From assembly GCA_035464655.1 (NCBI GenBank), contig DATHRZ010000102.1, positions 34,273 through 98,272 on the forward strand: a stretch of 64,000 bases of DNA, read 5' to 3'. Of this stretch, positions 29,390 through 38,654 are shown piece by piece. A model generated the notes under the pieces. It did no database searches. It was not told the origin of the DNA and saw only the letters and a list, made by a program, of their open reading frames with translations. Position 1 is the first letter of the stretch, and each line of letters starts with the position of its first letter. Made by a program: the position numbers and the translations under genes. Source of the DNA: JARFPW01 sp035464655. GTDB taxonomy: Bacteria; Gemmatimonadota; Gemmatimonadetes; Palauibacterales; Palauibacteraceae.

Positions 29390-30372
29390 AGGAATCCGTT
29401 CTCCTCCATCCAGGCGTCGTCGTACAGCTTCGACAGGTAGCGTTCGCCGGTGTCGCAGAACAGCGCGACGACGCAGGCGTCCGGATCGTCGGCCTCGGCG
29501 GCCACCTCGAGGGCCACGCTGACGATCAGGCCGGTCGAACCGCCGGCCAGCATGCCTTCTTCGCGCGTGATCCGGCGCGCCATGCGAAACGCCGTCCCGT
29601 CGTCCACCGTGCGGAACTCGTCGACCACGTCGATGTCGAGGGTGCCGGGAATCTTGTCGTTGCCCACGCCCTCGACCTTGTAGCGCTCGCCCTCGATCAG
29701 CTCGCCCGTACGCTTGTAGTGCGCGTAGATCGAGCCGAGCGGATCGGCGCCGATCACACGCACCCCTGGATTGCGGCCCTTCAGGTAGCGACCGGCCCCG
29801 GTGATCGTCCCGCCCGGGCCGGCCGACGCGATGAAATGGGTCACCGCGCCCCCGGTCTGCTCCCAGATCTCGGGTCCCGTGGTCGTCTCGTGCGCCGCCG
29901 GATTCGCCGGGTTGTAGGACTCGTCGGCCAGGACGGCGCCGGCGCGCTCGTCGGCGATTCGGCGGGCCACCGTTCCGTAGTGCTCCGGATGATCGGGCGG
30001 GACGGTGGGAACGACCACGACCTCGGCTCCGTAGGCGCGCAGCAGCTGGATCTTCTCGTCGCTCATCTTGTCGGGCACCGTGAACACGCAGTCGTAGCCG
30101 CGCACGGCGGCCACCATGGCGAGGGCGAGTCCCGTGTTGCCCGCCGTGCCCTCGACGATCGTCCCGCCGGGACTCAGCGTCCCGTCGCGCTCGGCGGCGT
30201 CGACGATCGCGGTGCCGATCCGGTCCTTCACCGAGCCGGCCGGATTCAACGACTCGAGTTTCAGGTAGACCGGGGTGCGGAGCCCCTCGGTCAGCCGCCG
30301 CAGCCGGACGAGCGGGGTCCAGCCGATCGTTTCGAGAACGTTGTCGTAGGGGCGGCTATGGGGTGTCGGCAT
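29386..30372 (-). CDS. PLP-dependent cysteine synthase/cystathionine beta-synthase-like enzyme
   Basis: Fold-II PLP enzyme for sulfur amino-acid synthesis. 328 residues with the Schiff-base lysine in LNPAGSVKDR (Lys49), EGTAGNTG (substrate loop, EPTSGNTG in classical CysK), SAGPGGTITG (phosphate loop) and GGSTGL. The EGTAGNTG variant and the DKMSDEK segment resemble the catalytic core of cystathionine beta-synthase, but no regulatory CBS domains follow. O-acetylserine sulfhydrylase and CBS activity cannot be separated from sequence alone. Confidence 0.88.
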   Translation of the reverse strand: MPTPHSRPYDNVLETIGWTPLVRLRRLTEGLRTPVYLKLESLNPAGSVKDRIGTAIVDAAERDGTLSPGGTIVEGTAGNTGLALAMVAAVRGYDCVFTVPDKMSDEKIQLLRAYGAEVVVVPTVPPDHPEHYGTVARRIADERAGAVLADESYNPANPAAHETTTGPEIWEQTGGAVTHFIASAGPGGTITGAGRYLKGRNPGVRVIGADPLGSIYAHYKRTGELIEGERYKVEGVGNDKIPGTLDIDVVDEFRTVDDGTAFRMARRITREEGMLAGGSTGLIVSVALEVAAEADDPDACVVALFCDTGERYLSKLYDDAWMEENGFL

Positions 30373-30796
30373 GCGGCGTATCCGCTTCCTGTTCAGGGAT
30401 CGGGAAGACGACCGGAAGGCGGCCCCAGACCTGAACCGGGGTGCCGCCCTGGGCCGCCGGCCTGTAGCGCAGGCGGCGAGCGTTGGCGAGTGCCGCGGAA
30501 TCGAGCGACGGATGTCCGCTGGACCCGATCACGACGACCGAGTCCACCGTACCGCGGCGCGAGATCAGCAACCGCAGCACCGTGGTGCCGCCCACGCCCT
30601 CCTCCCAGGCGTCGGGCGGATACTCGAACGCGCGGCCCTCGTCGATCCGCACGGGCGGGCGGAGCGGCGCATCGTCGACGCCCAGTTGAAGACCGCCCAC
30701 GGCGCGCGGGGTGTCGGCGCAGCCCGCGCCCGCGAGTGCGAACACCAGCACGAAGGCGAGCGTCGGCAGGGACGCCGTCCGGCACGCGCCGTTCAT
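30356..30796 (-). CDS. Secreted protein with TonB C-terminal domain
   Basis: 146 residues: an N-terminal signal ending near GAGC (lipoprotein-like, though position -3 is Gly rather than the usual Leu/Val), then a TonB C-terminal fold with GGTTVLRLLISRRGTVDSV and ANARRLRYRPA. No long proline-rich linker and no ExbB-contacting anchor, so a classical energy transducer role is doubtful. ATG 30796 overlaps the mutS stop (ATGA); its end overlaps the next gene by 17 bases. Confidence 0.8.
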   Translation of the reverse strand: MNGACRTASLPTLAFVLVFALAGAGCADTPRAVGGLQLGVDDAPLRPPVRIDEGRAFEYPPDAWEEGVGGTTVLRLLISRRGTVDSVVVIGSSGHPSLDSAALANARRLRYRPAAQGGTPVQVWGRLPVVFPIPEQEADTPHADTP

Positions 30797-33375
30797 TCTT
30801 CGTCCGCCAATCGCTTCAGGTCGGCCAGGGCGACGAGCGCGTCGAGCGGCGTCATGTCGTCGGTGTCGTAGCCGGCGATCCGTTCACGCAGGGCCGACTC
30901 CCGGCGTTCGAACAGCGAGAGCTGATCGCGCCGCAGATCGGCAAGGTGCGAAAGGCGGGTGCCGCCCCCCGGTCCGTGCTCGAGTTCGTGCAGCACGTCG
31001 AACGCCCGATCGACGACGGCCGCGGGGATGCCGGCCAGCCGTGCGACCTGCACGCCATAGGAGCGATCGCAGCCGCCGCGCTCGAGGCGCCGCAGGAACA
31101 CGATGTCGTCGCCCGTCTCGCGCACGGCGACGTTCCAGGCGCTCACGCCGTCCAGCGAGTCGGCGAGCTCGACGAGCTCGTGGTAGTGCGTGGCGAAGAT
31201 CGTGCGCGCCCCGATCCGCTCGTGCACGTATTCCGTCACGGCCCACGCGATCGCCACGCCGTCGTACGTCGACGTGCCGCGACCGATCTCGTCGAGCAGG
31301 ACGAGGCTACGGTCGGTGGCCCCGTTGAGGATGGTCGCGGTCTCGGTCATCTCGACCATGAACGTGCTGTGACCGCTCGACAGGCTGTCGGAGGCCCCCA
31401 CGCGCGTGAACACGCGGTCACTGATCCCGATGCGCGCGGCGTCGGCCGGAACGAACGAGCCGATCTGCGCCATCAGCACGATGAGTCCCACCTGCCGCAG
31501 CACCGTCGACTTCCCCGACATGTTCGGCCCGGTGAGGATCATGACGAACGATTCTTCGTCGAGCACGACGTCGTTGGGGATGAACGCCTCGCGGCCGACC
31601 ATGCTTTCGACCACGGGATGGCGGCCGGCCCGGATCTCGAGCCCGAACTCGTCGTGCAGCACCGGACGCACGTAGCCGCCGCGATCCGCCACCTCGGCGA
31701 GGGCGGCGTGCACGTCGATCTCGGCCACGCGCTCGGCCGCCGCCTGGATGCGGCCGGCCCGGCCGGCGAGCTCGGCGCGCAGCTCGCGGAAAATCTCCGC
31801 CTCGAGCTCGGCCAGCTCGATTTCGGCTTCGACCACCTGCTGTTCCCATTCCTTGAGCTCGGGCGTCACGTAACGTTCCGCATTCGACAGGGTCTGCTTG
31901 CGCTGGTAGCGCTCCGGCACCTTCGCCAGGTGCGAGCGCGTAACCTCGATGTAGTACCCGAACACCTTGTTGTACCCGATCTTCAGGTTGTCGATACCCG
32001 TCGCTTCGCGTTCGGTCGCCTGCAACCCGGCAATCGCTTCGAGGGCGCCGTCCCGCACGGCGCGCAGGTCGTCGAGCGCCCCGGAACAGCCGGGCCGGAC
32101 GACGCCGCCGTCGCCGAGGCTGGCGGGCGCGTCGGGATCGACCGTCGTCTCGATACGCTCCCGCACGTCTTCGAGCCCGTCGAGCTCGTCGCGCAACGTC
32201 GCCAGGCGTGGCGCCACCGCCGCCGCGAGAGCGTCGGTCAGCTCCGGCAGAGCGGCCAGCGAGTCGGCCAGCGACAGGAGCTCGCGGGGCGCCACGCGGG
32301 CGGCGGCCAGCCGACCGGTCAGCCGCTCGAGATCACGAATCCGGCCGAGCTCGTCGCAAACGGCCGCCCGCATGTCGGGCGACTCCACGAACTCGCTCAC
32401 GGCCTCGAGGCGGGCTTCGATCTCGGCCCGCTCGGTGAGTGGTCGGAGCAGGCGCCGCCGCAGGGCCCGTCGGCCCATCGCCGTTCGGGTCTGATCGAGC
32501 ACCGAGAGCAACGTCGCCCCCTCGCCGGCGCGCAGCGGCTCGACCAGCTCGAGGTTCCGCCGGGTCATCTCGTCGAGGTAGAGATAGCGGCCGCGGCGGT
32601 GGACGCGCGGGGTGCGCAGGTGGGGCAGGCCGGTCGGCCGGGCCTCTTCGAGGTACGAGAGCACGGCGCCGATCGCGCCGATCAGGTGCCCGTCCCGCTC
32701 CACGTCGAGGCCGAACCCGCCGATCCCCGATACGCCGTATACGCGCCGCAGGGCTTCGACGCCCACGTCGGGCGAGAACCGCCAGGCTTCGCGCACGGTC
32801 TCGACCCAGCGTCCGGCCGGCAGATCTGTCGCCGCATCGTTCCCGGGTACGAGCAGCTCGGCGGGCTCGAGGCGGCCGAGCTCGTCCGCCACCGCGTCGC
32901 GCCGGCACTCCCAGACCTCGCATTCCCCCGTGGACAGGTCGGCGGTCGCGATCCCCAGCCATTCGCCGCCCAGTCCCCCGACGCCCGCCACGAAGTTGTT
33001 CCGGCCCGCGGCGAGCAGGTTCTCGTCGAGCGTCGCGCCGGGCGTGACGACTTCCGTGACTTCCCGCCGGACCAGCCCCTCGGCCTGCGACGCGTCCTCG
33101 ACTTGCTCGCAGATCGCCACGCGCCGCCCCTCGCGCACGAGGCGGGGGAGGTATTCGCCGAGCGCCTTGACCGGCACTCCGGCCAGCGGCACGTCGGAGC
33201 TGCCGTTGTTTCGCGAGGTGAGGGTGATGCCGAGCAGGCGGCTCCCCACCTCGGCGTCGTCGAAGAACATCTCGTAGAAGTCCCCGACGCGGAAGAACAG
33301 CAGCGAGTCGGGGTGCTTCGACTTCACTTCGAGGTACTGGCGGATCAACGGCGTGTGCGCGGTGGTCCCGGTCAT
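30793..33375 (-). CDS. mutS: DNA mismatch repair protein MutS
   Basis: Mismatch-sensing ATPase. 860 residues: mismatch-probing Phe-X-Glu in GDFYEMF (Phe33, Glu35), connector, lever and clamp domains, Walker A GPNMSGKST, ASDSLSSGHSTF, LDEIGRGTSTYDG and ATHYHEL. A QLSLF sequence near residue 815 matches the beta-clamp-binding motif. ATG 33375 overlaps the SPOR gene stop (ATGA). Canonical MutS1 with all domains. Confidence 0.97.
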   Translation of the reverse strand: MTGTTAHTPLIRQYLEVKSKHPDSLLFFRVGDFYEMFFDDAEVGSRLLGITLTSRNNGSSDVPLAGVPVKALGEYLPRLVREGRRVAICEQVEDASQAEGLVRREVTEVVTPGATLDENLLAAGRNNFVAGVGGLGGEWLGIATADLSTGECEVWECRRDAVADELGRLEPAELLVPGNDAATDLPAGRWVETVREAWRFSPDVGVEALRRVYGVSGIGGFGLDVERDGHLIGAIGAVLSYLEEARPTGLPHLRTPRVHRRGRYLYLDEMTRRNLELVEPLRAGEGATLLSVLDQTRTAMGRRALRRRLLRPLTERAEIEARLEAVSEFVESPDMRAAVCDELGRIRDLERLTGRLAAARVAPRELLSLADSLAALPELTDALAAAVAPRLATLRDELDGLEDVRERIETTVDPDAPASLGDGGVVRPGCSGALDDLRAVRDGALEAIAGLQATEREATGIDNLKIGYNKVFGYYIEVTRSHLAKVPERYQRKQTLSNAERYVTPELKEWEQQVVEAEIELAELEAEIFRELRAELAGRAGRIQAAAERVAEIDVHAALAEVADRGGYVRPVLHDEFGLEIRAGRHPVVESMVGREAFIPNDVVLDEESFVMILTGPNMSGKSTVLRQVGLIVLMAQIGSFVPADAARIGISDRVFTRVGASDSLSSGHSTFMVEMTETATILNGATDRSLVLLDEIGRGTSTYDGVAIAWAVTEYVHERIGARTIFATHYHELVELADSLDGVSAWNVAVRETGDDIVFLRRLERGGCDRSYGVQVARLAGIPAAVVDRAFDVLHELEHGPGGGTRLSHLADLRRDQLSLFERRESALRERIAGYDTDDMTPLDALVALADLKRLADEE

Positions 33376-34214
33376 GGCTCCTCCGGCACGGCGATCGCCT
33401 CGAACCCGTGACCCCGAAAGCGCTCGGCCAGGCGCTCGGCGTCGGCGCGCGACCCGAAGCGGCCGGCGCGCACCCGGTACACCCGCACGGCACCCGATGG
33501 GCTGTCGACGCGCACGGCCACGCCGATCCCGGCGGCTCCGTCCCGCAGGCGAAGCGCCGCCTCTTCAGTGCCGAACGCGCCGAGTTGCACGGTGAACGTG
33601 TCGACCTCGCCCGGTTCCCGGGCCTGTTCCTCGCACCGCGAGCGACCCTGCCGGGCCTCGTCGTGCACCGGATGCGCGGGCCCGAGCGCCGTCAGCGCCG
33701 CCGTCCAGGCCCCACAGGCCGCCGTCGCGTCGCCCGCGAGCTCGGCGGCGCGCGCCGTCCACACCCACGACACGGGCACGAGGTCGCCGCCCGGGTCGTC
33801 GGCGCGCAACCGCGCCAGGTTGTCCGTGGCGCGGGCGTGGTCGCCGCGGGCGAGCTGGAGCTGCGCGAGACGAAGCCGGGCCCGGCTGGCGTACGGGCCT
33901 TCGCCGTCGATCGCCGCCCGCAGATAGGCGACTTCCGCCGAATCGGGATCGGTCGCGAGCCGGCCGACCAGGAAGTCGAGCCGGGTGCGGGACTCCGGCC
34001 CAGCCGACGCCGCCGCCCCACGCTCGTCGGCCTTCGCCAGGTAGACGGCCAGTGCCTCGCGCGCCGCCTCGACGTCGCCCCGATCGGCCGCCGCTTCGAC
34101 GGCGTCGAGGTCCGCGTCCCGGCTCTGCTGGCCGAACGCGGCCGTCGGGAGGACGAGCGCCACGCCGACCAGGACCGGGCCGATGAGCACCAGGTGTCGC
34201 ACGGCGGTCCTCAT
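33372..34214 (-). CDS. Exported protein with TPR-like helices and a C-terminal SPOR domain
   Basis: 280 residues: signal peptide (cleavage near AAFGQQ), an alpha-helical, alanine-rich middle resembling TPR repeats, and a SPOR domain (about 205-278) with TFTVQLGAFGTEEAA and VYRVRAGRFGSRADA. SPOR domains bind denuded glycan strands at division septa. ATG 34214 overlaps the holA stop (ATGA); longer in-frame starts lie inside holA. Probably periplasmic. Confidence 0.85.
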   Translation of the reverse strand: MRTAVRHLVLIGPVLVGVALVLPTAAFGQQSRDADLDAVEAAADRGDVEAAREALAVYLAKADERGAAASAGPESRTRLDFLVGRLATDPDSAEVAYLRAAIDGEGPYASRARLRLAQLQLARGDHARATDNLARLRADDPGGDLVPVSWVWTARAAELAGDATAACGAWTAALTALGPAHPVHDEARQGRSRCEEQAREPGEVDTFTVQLGAFGTEEAALRLRDGAAGIGVAVRVDSPSGAVRVYRVRAGRFGSRADAERLAERFRGHGFEAIAVPEEP

Positions 34215-35245
34215 GCCGTGGCTCGCGCGCTTCGGCCGGCGCGGTGACCGACTTCGAGCCGCAGCAGTAGCTCGTCGAGGGCCTCGCGGTCCGTGGCCCC
34301 GGTCTTCGCGCGCCGGTCGGCGTCGAGCAGCGCGACGAGGGCGTCGTCGATTTCCTCGACCGTCCACGCGCGCGCCTGTCCGGCGATCGTCCGCGCCTTC
34401 CACTTGAGATACGACTTGCCGGACCGGTCGAGGGTTCGCCCCACCAGGCCGGCGCCACCCTCGATCGCCACGCCCACCAGCAGGTGCTGCTCGACGAGCG
34501 CGATCAGCAGCCCGACGGCGCTCTCGCTCGGCGTCGCGAGCAGGTCGGCCAGGCGGTGACGGGCCGCCGCGTAGCGCCGCGACACCACGTCGTCGATCCA
34601 GTCCCAGCGGTTGACGTCTCGCGTGTTCGGGACGAGCGCCCTGACGAGCGCCAGATCGACGGCCCCGTCGCTCGCACCCGTCAGCTTCTCGAGCTCCGCC
34701 TCGAGGACGCCGAGATCCGCCCCTACCGCGTCGGCGAGCGCGGCCGCCGCGTCGCCCTCGAGCTCGACCCCGTAACGGGCGCGTGCCCGTTCGATGAGCC
34801 AGCCGGGGATCTCGTTGTCGCGGGGCGCCTTCCATTCGAGGTCGACACCGGCCGACTTCAACGTTCGATAGAACGCGGCCTTCGACCGATCGGGAATCTT
34901 CGCGGCCACGACGAAGGTCACGTCGGACGGCAGCTTGCCGACGGCGTCCTCCACGACCTTGCGCCCCGTGGGCGTGAGCCGGTCGGCGTCGAACAGCAGG
35001 ATCACCCGCCTCGGAGCCATCACGGGCGGCATGGCGAGCGCGGAGGCGAGGGCCTCGGGGGTCACGTCGGACCCGCGGAACACGTCGAGGTTGAAGTCGC
35101 GGGTCGAAGGGTCGACGGCGCGCTCGGCCAGCCTTCGCGCCGCGTCGTCGCGCAGCCGCGCCGCTTCACCGTGAAAGAAGAAGACGCCCGAAACGTCGTC
35201 CTGCTCGAGGATTCGCTCCAGTCGCTGGTCGGCCGCCAGGCTCAT
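34211..35245 (-). CDS. holA: DNA polymerase III delta subunit
   Basis: Clamp-loader subunit that opens the beta clamp. 344 residues with the family texture: FFFHGEAARLRDDAARRL at the N-terminus, an AAA-like fold without Walker motifs, LFDADRLTP, and a helical C-terminal collar. ATG 35245 begins the long gene run after a short 34-base gap from the anti-sigma gene. HolA families diverge strongly, hence slightly reduced confidence. Confidence 0.88.
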   Translation of the reverse strand: MSLAADQRLERILEQDDVSGVFFFHGEAARLRDDAARRLAERAVDPSTRDFNLDVFRGSDVTPEALASALAMPPVMAPRRVILLFDADRLTPTGRKVVEDAVGKLPSDVTFVVAAKIPDRSKAAFYRTLKSAGVDLEWKAPRDNEIPGWLIERARARYGVELEGDAAAALADAVGADLGVLEAELEKLTGASDGAVDLALVRALVPNTRDVNRWDWIDDVVSRRYAAARHRLADLLATPSESAVGLLIALVEQHLLVGVAIEGGAGLVGRTLDRSGKSYLKWKARTIAGQARAWTVEEIDDALVALLDADRRAKTGATDREALDELLLRLEVGHRAGRSARATA

Positions 35246-35279
35246 GAACGCGGACCGCGGTGCGGACCGCGCGACGACC

Positions 35280-35861
35280 CTATTGCAGACCTGTGGTCAG
35301 GAAGACCCTCGGAGTCTGCTGTTTGGAGGGATACCATTGGCGTTCGCCGTCCAGAAACAATGTCTGCGGACGCCCGTCGAGCCGATCGGCCGGCTGAACG
35401 AACGGACCCGACCTGAGGAGCGAGGGCGTCTGGTTGTCGAAGGTCACAAGCTGTTCCGGGGGCCGCTCGACGGCAACGGCGGGCAACTCGAGTTCGACGG
35501 GTACGCTCGCCGCGAACGGCAGCCAGAACAACGCGAGCAGCCCGACCGACGCGACGGCAACGAGCGCGGCACTGCCGAGGAAGCGCCTCGACGACATGTC
35601 GAGCACGCCCTGATCGAGATTGTAAAGACGGTGCGTCAGGCGGGGCATGAAATCTTCGGAGCCTTCGGCCTCGGGCAGCTCGGCCAGCAACTGGAGGCCG
35701 TCGCGAATCGTGCGATCGTAACGCGTGCAGGCCGAACATGCGTCCAGGTGAGCCCGGAACGCGGCTTCCCGGGCCGGGCTGAGACGCCCGTCCCGAAAAT
35801 CGGTGTATCCCTCGAGAAAGCCTGTGCACTGCATGAGTCCTGGCTTCACGTCTGAAGTCAC
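35280..35861 (-). CDS. Anti-sigma factor with zinc-finger (zf-HC2) domain
   Basis: 193 residues. The N-terminal zinc-binding anti-sigma domain contains HLDACSACTRY (H-x3-C-x2-C); one membrane segment lies near 95-117, followed by a periplasmic region. It should hold the adjacent ECF sigma factor at the membrane. GTG 35861 has GAGGA 6 bases upstream and is preferred over ATG 35834, which has a poorly spaced site. Lies 115 bases downstream of the sigma gene. Confidence 0.87.
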   Translation of the reverse strand: MTSDVKPGLMQCTGFLEGYTDFRDGRLSPAREAAFRAHLDACSACTRYDRTIRDGLQLLAELPEAEGSEDFMPRLTHRLYNLDQGVLDMSSRRFLGSAALVAVASVGLLALFWLPFAASVPVELELPAVAVERPPEQLVTFDNQTPSLLRSGPFVQPADRLDGRPQTLFLDGERQWYPSKQQTPRVFLTTGLQ

Positions 35862-35976
35862 CGTGTGTCCTCGCGCGCCGATCGCGCAGCGGGGCTCCTC
35901 TCTTCGCGGCGGAATAATACGCCCGGACGAAAGTCGAGTTCCGGTGCGACGGGTGCCACCAGGGCGGCGCGCCCGG

Positions 35977-36615
35977 CTACTCCAGCATGGGGGCGATGAT
36001 CTGGGCGAACCGATTCCGCGCGCGGTTGAGCCGCGACTTCACCGTGCCCAGCGTCACGCCGGTGATCTCGGAGATCTCCTCGTAGGTCTTGCCCTCGAGC
36101 TCGCGCAGCACGAACACGACCCGGTGGTGCTCGGGAAGCTCGGCCACCGCCTTCTCGACCTGGTCGCGCAGATGGCGCTTGCGGTACAGATCGTCGGGCG
36201 AGAACGAGGAATCCTCCCACTGGAGGGGCCGGTGGTCGGCCTCCCAGTTCTTCTTGATCGCCTGGAACAGGACCATCGGACTGCGCGACCGATTGCGCAG
36301 CTCGTTCTTCGCCAGATTGCTGGCGATCGTGTAAATCCAGGTCGAGAACTTCTTCGTCGGATCGAACCGGTGCAGGTGACGGTAGACGCGCACGAAGGTC
36401 TCCTGGACGAGATCCTCCGCGCGGTCCCGATCGCCGATGGTCCGATAGATGAAGTTCAGCAGACGCGTATGGTATCGCTCGGCAAGCTCCTGGAACGCCG
36501 GGCGCGTGCCTTCGAGATATGCCGCGACGAGCTCCGCGTCTTCGTAGTCGCGCAGCTCGGCTCTCGAGACGTGCTCGACGGGAGCCGTCGGTTTCCGCAG
36601 TCCAATTTTCGCCAT
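35977..36615 (-). CDS. ECF RNA polymerase sigma factor (RpoE-like)
   Basis: Extracytoplasmic-function sigma factor, 212 residues from ATG 36615 (AGGAG 7 bases upstream; a longer frame to 36675 exists). Region 2 includes EDLVQETFVRVYRHLHRF and the -10 recognition helix FSTWIYTIASNLAKNELR; region 4 has LPEHHRVVFVLRELEGKTYE and the helix-turn-helix GVTLGTVKSRLNRAR. Partner anti-sigma gene follows. An ECF-style promoter signature lies upstream of rnpB in this window. Confidence 0.95.
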   Translation of the reverse strand: MAKIGLRKPTAPVEHVSRAELRDYEDAELVAAYLEGTRPAFQELAERYHTRLLNFIYRTIGDRDRAEDLVQETFVRVYRHLHRFDPTKKFSTWIYTIASNLAKNELRNRSRSPMVLFQAIKKNWEADHRPLQWEDSSFSPDDLYRKRHLRDQVEKAVAELPEHHRVVFVLRELEGKTYEEISEITGVTLGTVKSRLNRARNRFAQIIAPMLE

Positions 36616-36631
36616 CAGATCGCTCCTGTCC

Positions 36632-36652
36632 GCGAACGGTAAGGGCGTTCGC
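36632..36652 (-). other. Perfect 7-bp hairpin in the sigma-factor leader
   Basis: GCGAACG and CGTTCGC pair around a 7-base loop, directly upstream of the sigma gene ribosome site. A TATATT -10-like hexamer (minus strand, 36688-36683) lies about 30 bases further up, without a good -35. The hairpin would be in the 5' leader; function unknown. Confidence 0.4.
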
Positions 36653-36717
36653 CTGTCCCCACCTCTTCCTCCCACGACACGAAATATACGGGCATCGGGG
36701 ATTCTGGCACAGGCCGG

Positions 36718-37287
36718 TCAGTCATCCCCGAGCCGGCGCGCCGCCAGCAGGAGACACGCGACGGTCTTGGCGTCGCCGATCTCGCCCCGATCCACCATCG
36801 CCAGGGCGACGGCGAGATCCAGGGTGCGAATCTCGATGAACTCCTGTGCCTCCCGGTCCGACGCCCCGAACGTCAGGCCGGTCGCGAGATACAGGTGAAC
36901 CCGCTCGTCCGTGAAGCCGGGCGTCGTCATCAGCGTCGTCAGGCGCTCGAGGCGCCGCGCCGCGATCCCGGTTTCTTCGAGCAATTCACGCCGCGCGCAG
37001 TCGTCGGGCGATTCGTCGCCGTCGAGCTTGCCGGCGGGCACCTCCCAGATCACGCCGCCCACGGCATACCTGTATTGCCTCAACAGTATGACGCCGACCG
37101 AGGTTCCGGCGTCACATCGCTCCTCCGGCCTCACGAGCGGAAGGACGGCGGCGGCCCCCGGATGACGGACGATTTCGAGCTCTCCGGTGCTGCCGTCGGG
37201 AAATTCCGCCGTCTCGACGCGCACGTCGAGCAGGCGGCCCCGAAAAACCGAGCGGCCAGCCGGCGGGTCCGACCGGGCGCCGCTCAT
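36718..37287 (-). CDS. NUDIX hydrolase, ADP-ribose pyrophosphatase-like
   Basis: 189 residues with a complete Nudix box from Gly86 to Ile108 (GKLDGDES... RELLEETGI) preceded by WEVPAG, the arrangement in ADP-ribose pyrophosphatases. Expected to hydrolyse ADP-ribose or related nucleoside diphosphates. ATG 37287 overlaps the M16 gene stop (ATGA). Substrate class is inference from the WEVPAGKLD context. Confidence 0.9.
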   Translation of the reverse strand: MSGARSDPPAGRSVFRGRLLDVRVETAEFPDGSTGELEIVRHPGAAAVLPLVRPEERCDAGTSVGVILLRQYRYAVGGVIWEVPAGKLDGDESPDDCARRELLEETGIAARRLERLTTLMTTPGFTDERVHLYLATGLTFGASDREAQEFIEIRTLDLAVALAMVDRGEIGDAKTVACLLLAARRLGDD

Positions 37288-38654
37288 GTCCGTCGATCCC
37301 CGGGGCTCACGTGCACGGGGCCCAGCTCGCCGAGCTCCGCCGCGAAATCGGCCACCGCGCCCACGGCGAGCAGTACGAGCCCGTCGGGGGCGAGCAGTCT
37401 GCGCGCCGCGTCGCGCACTTCGGCCGAATCGACGGCCTCGATACGCTCCGGAAACCGCTCCCAGTAGTCGTCGGGCAGCTCATAGGTGACCATCTCGGCC
37501 CGACGGCCGGCGAGTTGCGAAGCGGTCTGGAACTGGAGCGGGAGCGACCTCGTCAGGGCGTTGGCCGCCAGCTCGAGCTCCGCGGGCTCGGGGGGCTCGT
37601 CTCGCAGGCGTTCGAACTCGGCCAGCAGCTCGGTGAATGCGCCGGCCGTCGCCTCCGTCGCCACCGCGGTCCGGAGCAGAAATGGGCCCGGCCGCCGGCG
37701 GCGCAGAAGGGCCGTCCTCGCCCCGTACGTCCAGCCCCTCTCCTCACGCAGCTTCAGGTTGACCCGTGAGCTGAACAGACCTCCGAGGATGGCGTTCATC
37801 ACCAGGGCCGCCTCTTCGCCGGCTTCACCGCGGGCGATGCCGACGCCGCCGATCCGTAGCTCGGTCTGCCGACTCGCCGGTCGATCGAACAGCAGGATCT
37901 CGCCGGCCCGCGCCGCCTCTGCGGGCGGCGCCGGGGCGGCGGGGGGCGGCGCCTCGGGCGGGACCGCCCACTCGCCGAACTCGCGCTCGACGGCGGCCAG
38001 GACCGTCGCCGGCTCGACGTCGCCGCAGATCACCAGGCACGCCGTATCCGGCCGGGCGCCTCGCGCCCAGAATCCGGCCAGATCCGCCGCCTCGAGGCGT
38101 TCCACCGACTCGACGGTCCCCACGAGCGGCGCTCCGTACGGGTGCCCGCCGAATACGGCGGCGTCGAGCGCATCGCCGGCCACACGGGCCGGCTCGTCGC
38201 CCCGTCGGCGAAGCTGGTCGAGCCGCATGTCGCGACGCCGGGACACCTCGGCGGGCGCGAAGTCCGGACGGCGCGTCACGGCGGCGAGAAATTCGAGCAC
38301 CTCGTCCAGCTGATCGTTCATCGCATGCATCGACAGCAGGGCGTCGTCGTAGGTCGCCCGGGCGTCGAACGCGGCGCCGAGTCCGTCGATCCACTCGGCC
38401 ATCTCGCGGGCCGAGCGGCCGTCCGCACCTTCCTCGAGCAAATCGCAGGTGAGCGACGCCAGCCCCGCCCGCTCGGGCACCGTCGCGCCCGCGCCGGCGC
38501 CGAGCACGAGGCGCACGGCCACGTCGGGCGTCGTCGTGGTGCGCGCGATCTCGACGCGGAGGCCGTTCGCCAGCCGGTGCGTCGCGAACTTCGGCAGTTC
38601 GAGTGCGGGCTCCGGGCCGGCCGGCGGCGCCTGGGTGCGAACCGGTCGACTCAT
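37284..38654 (-). CDS. M16 family peptidase homologue lacking the zinc motif (probable non-catalytic partner)
   Basis: 456 residues with the two-lobed M16B pattern. At the position of the zinc motif HxxEH it reads ASLTCDLLEEG, so the metal ligands are missing. The second-half substrate residues are kept: SSRVNLKLREERGWTYGA carries the Arg/Tyr pair. This is the usual division of labour in heterodimeric M16B peptidases, and the gene overlaps the catalytic one upstream (ATGA). Cytoplasmic or periplasmic; no signal peptide is obvious. Confidence 0.9.
   Translation of the reverse strand: MSRPVRTQAPPAGPEPALELPKFATHRLANGLRVEIARTTTTPDVAVRLVLGAGAGATVPERAGLASLTCDLLEEGADGRSAREMAEWIDGLGAAFDARATYDDALLSMHAMNDQLDEVLEFLAAVTRRPDFAPAEVSRRRDMRLDQLRRRGDEPARVAGDALDAAVFGGHPYGAPLVGTVESVERLEAADLAGFWARGARPDTACLVICGDVEPATVLAAVEREFGEWAVPPEAPPPAAPAPPAEAARAGEILLFDRPASRQTELRIGGVGIARGEAGEEAALVMNAILGGLFSSRVNLKLREERGWTYGARTALLRRRRPGPFLLRTAVATEATAGAFTELLAEFERLRDEPPEPAELELAANALTRSLPLQFQTASQLAGRRAEMVTYELPDDYWERFPERIEAVDSAEVRDAARRLLAPDGLVLLAVGAVADFAAELGELGPVHVSPGDRRT

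Noticed and set aside
29719..33411. 1230-codon plus-strand open frame opposite mutS and neighbours
   Set aside because: It is antisense to mutS, which has all family motifs; composition is Arg/His/Gln-rich, typical of the mirror frame in GC-rich DNA.
35246..35279. 9-base direct repeat gcggaccgc in the gap before holA
   Set aside because: Too short and GC-only; no link to an attachment site or operator could be supported.
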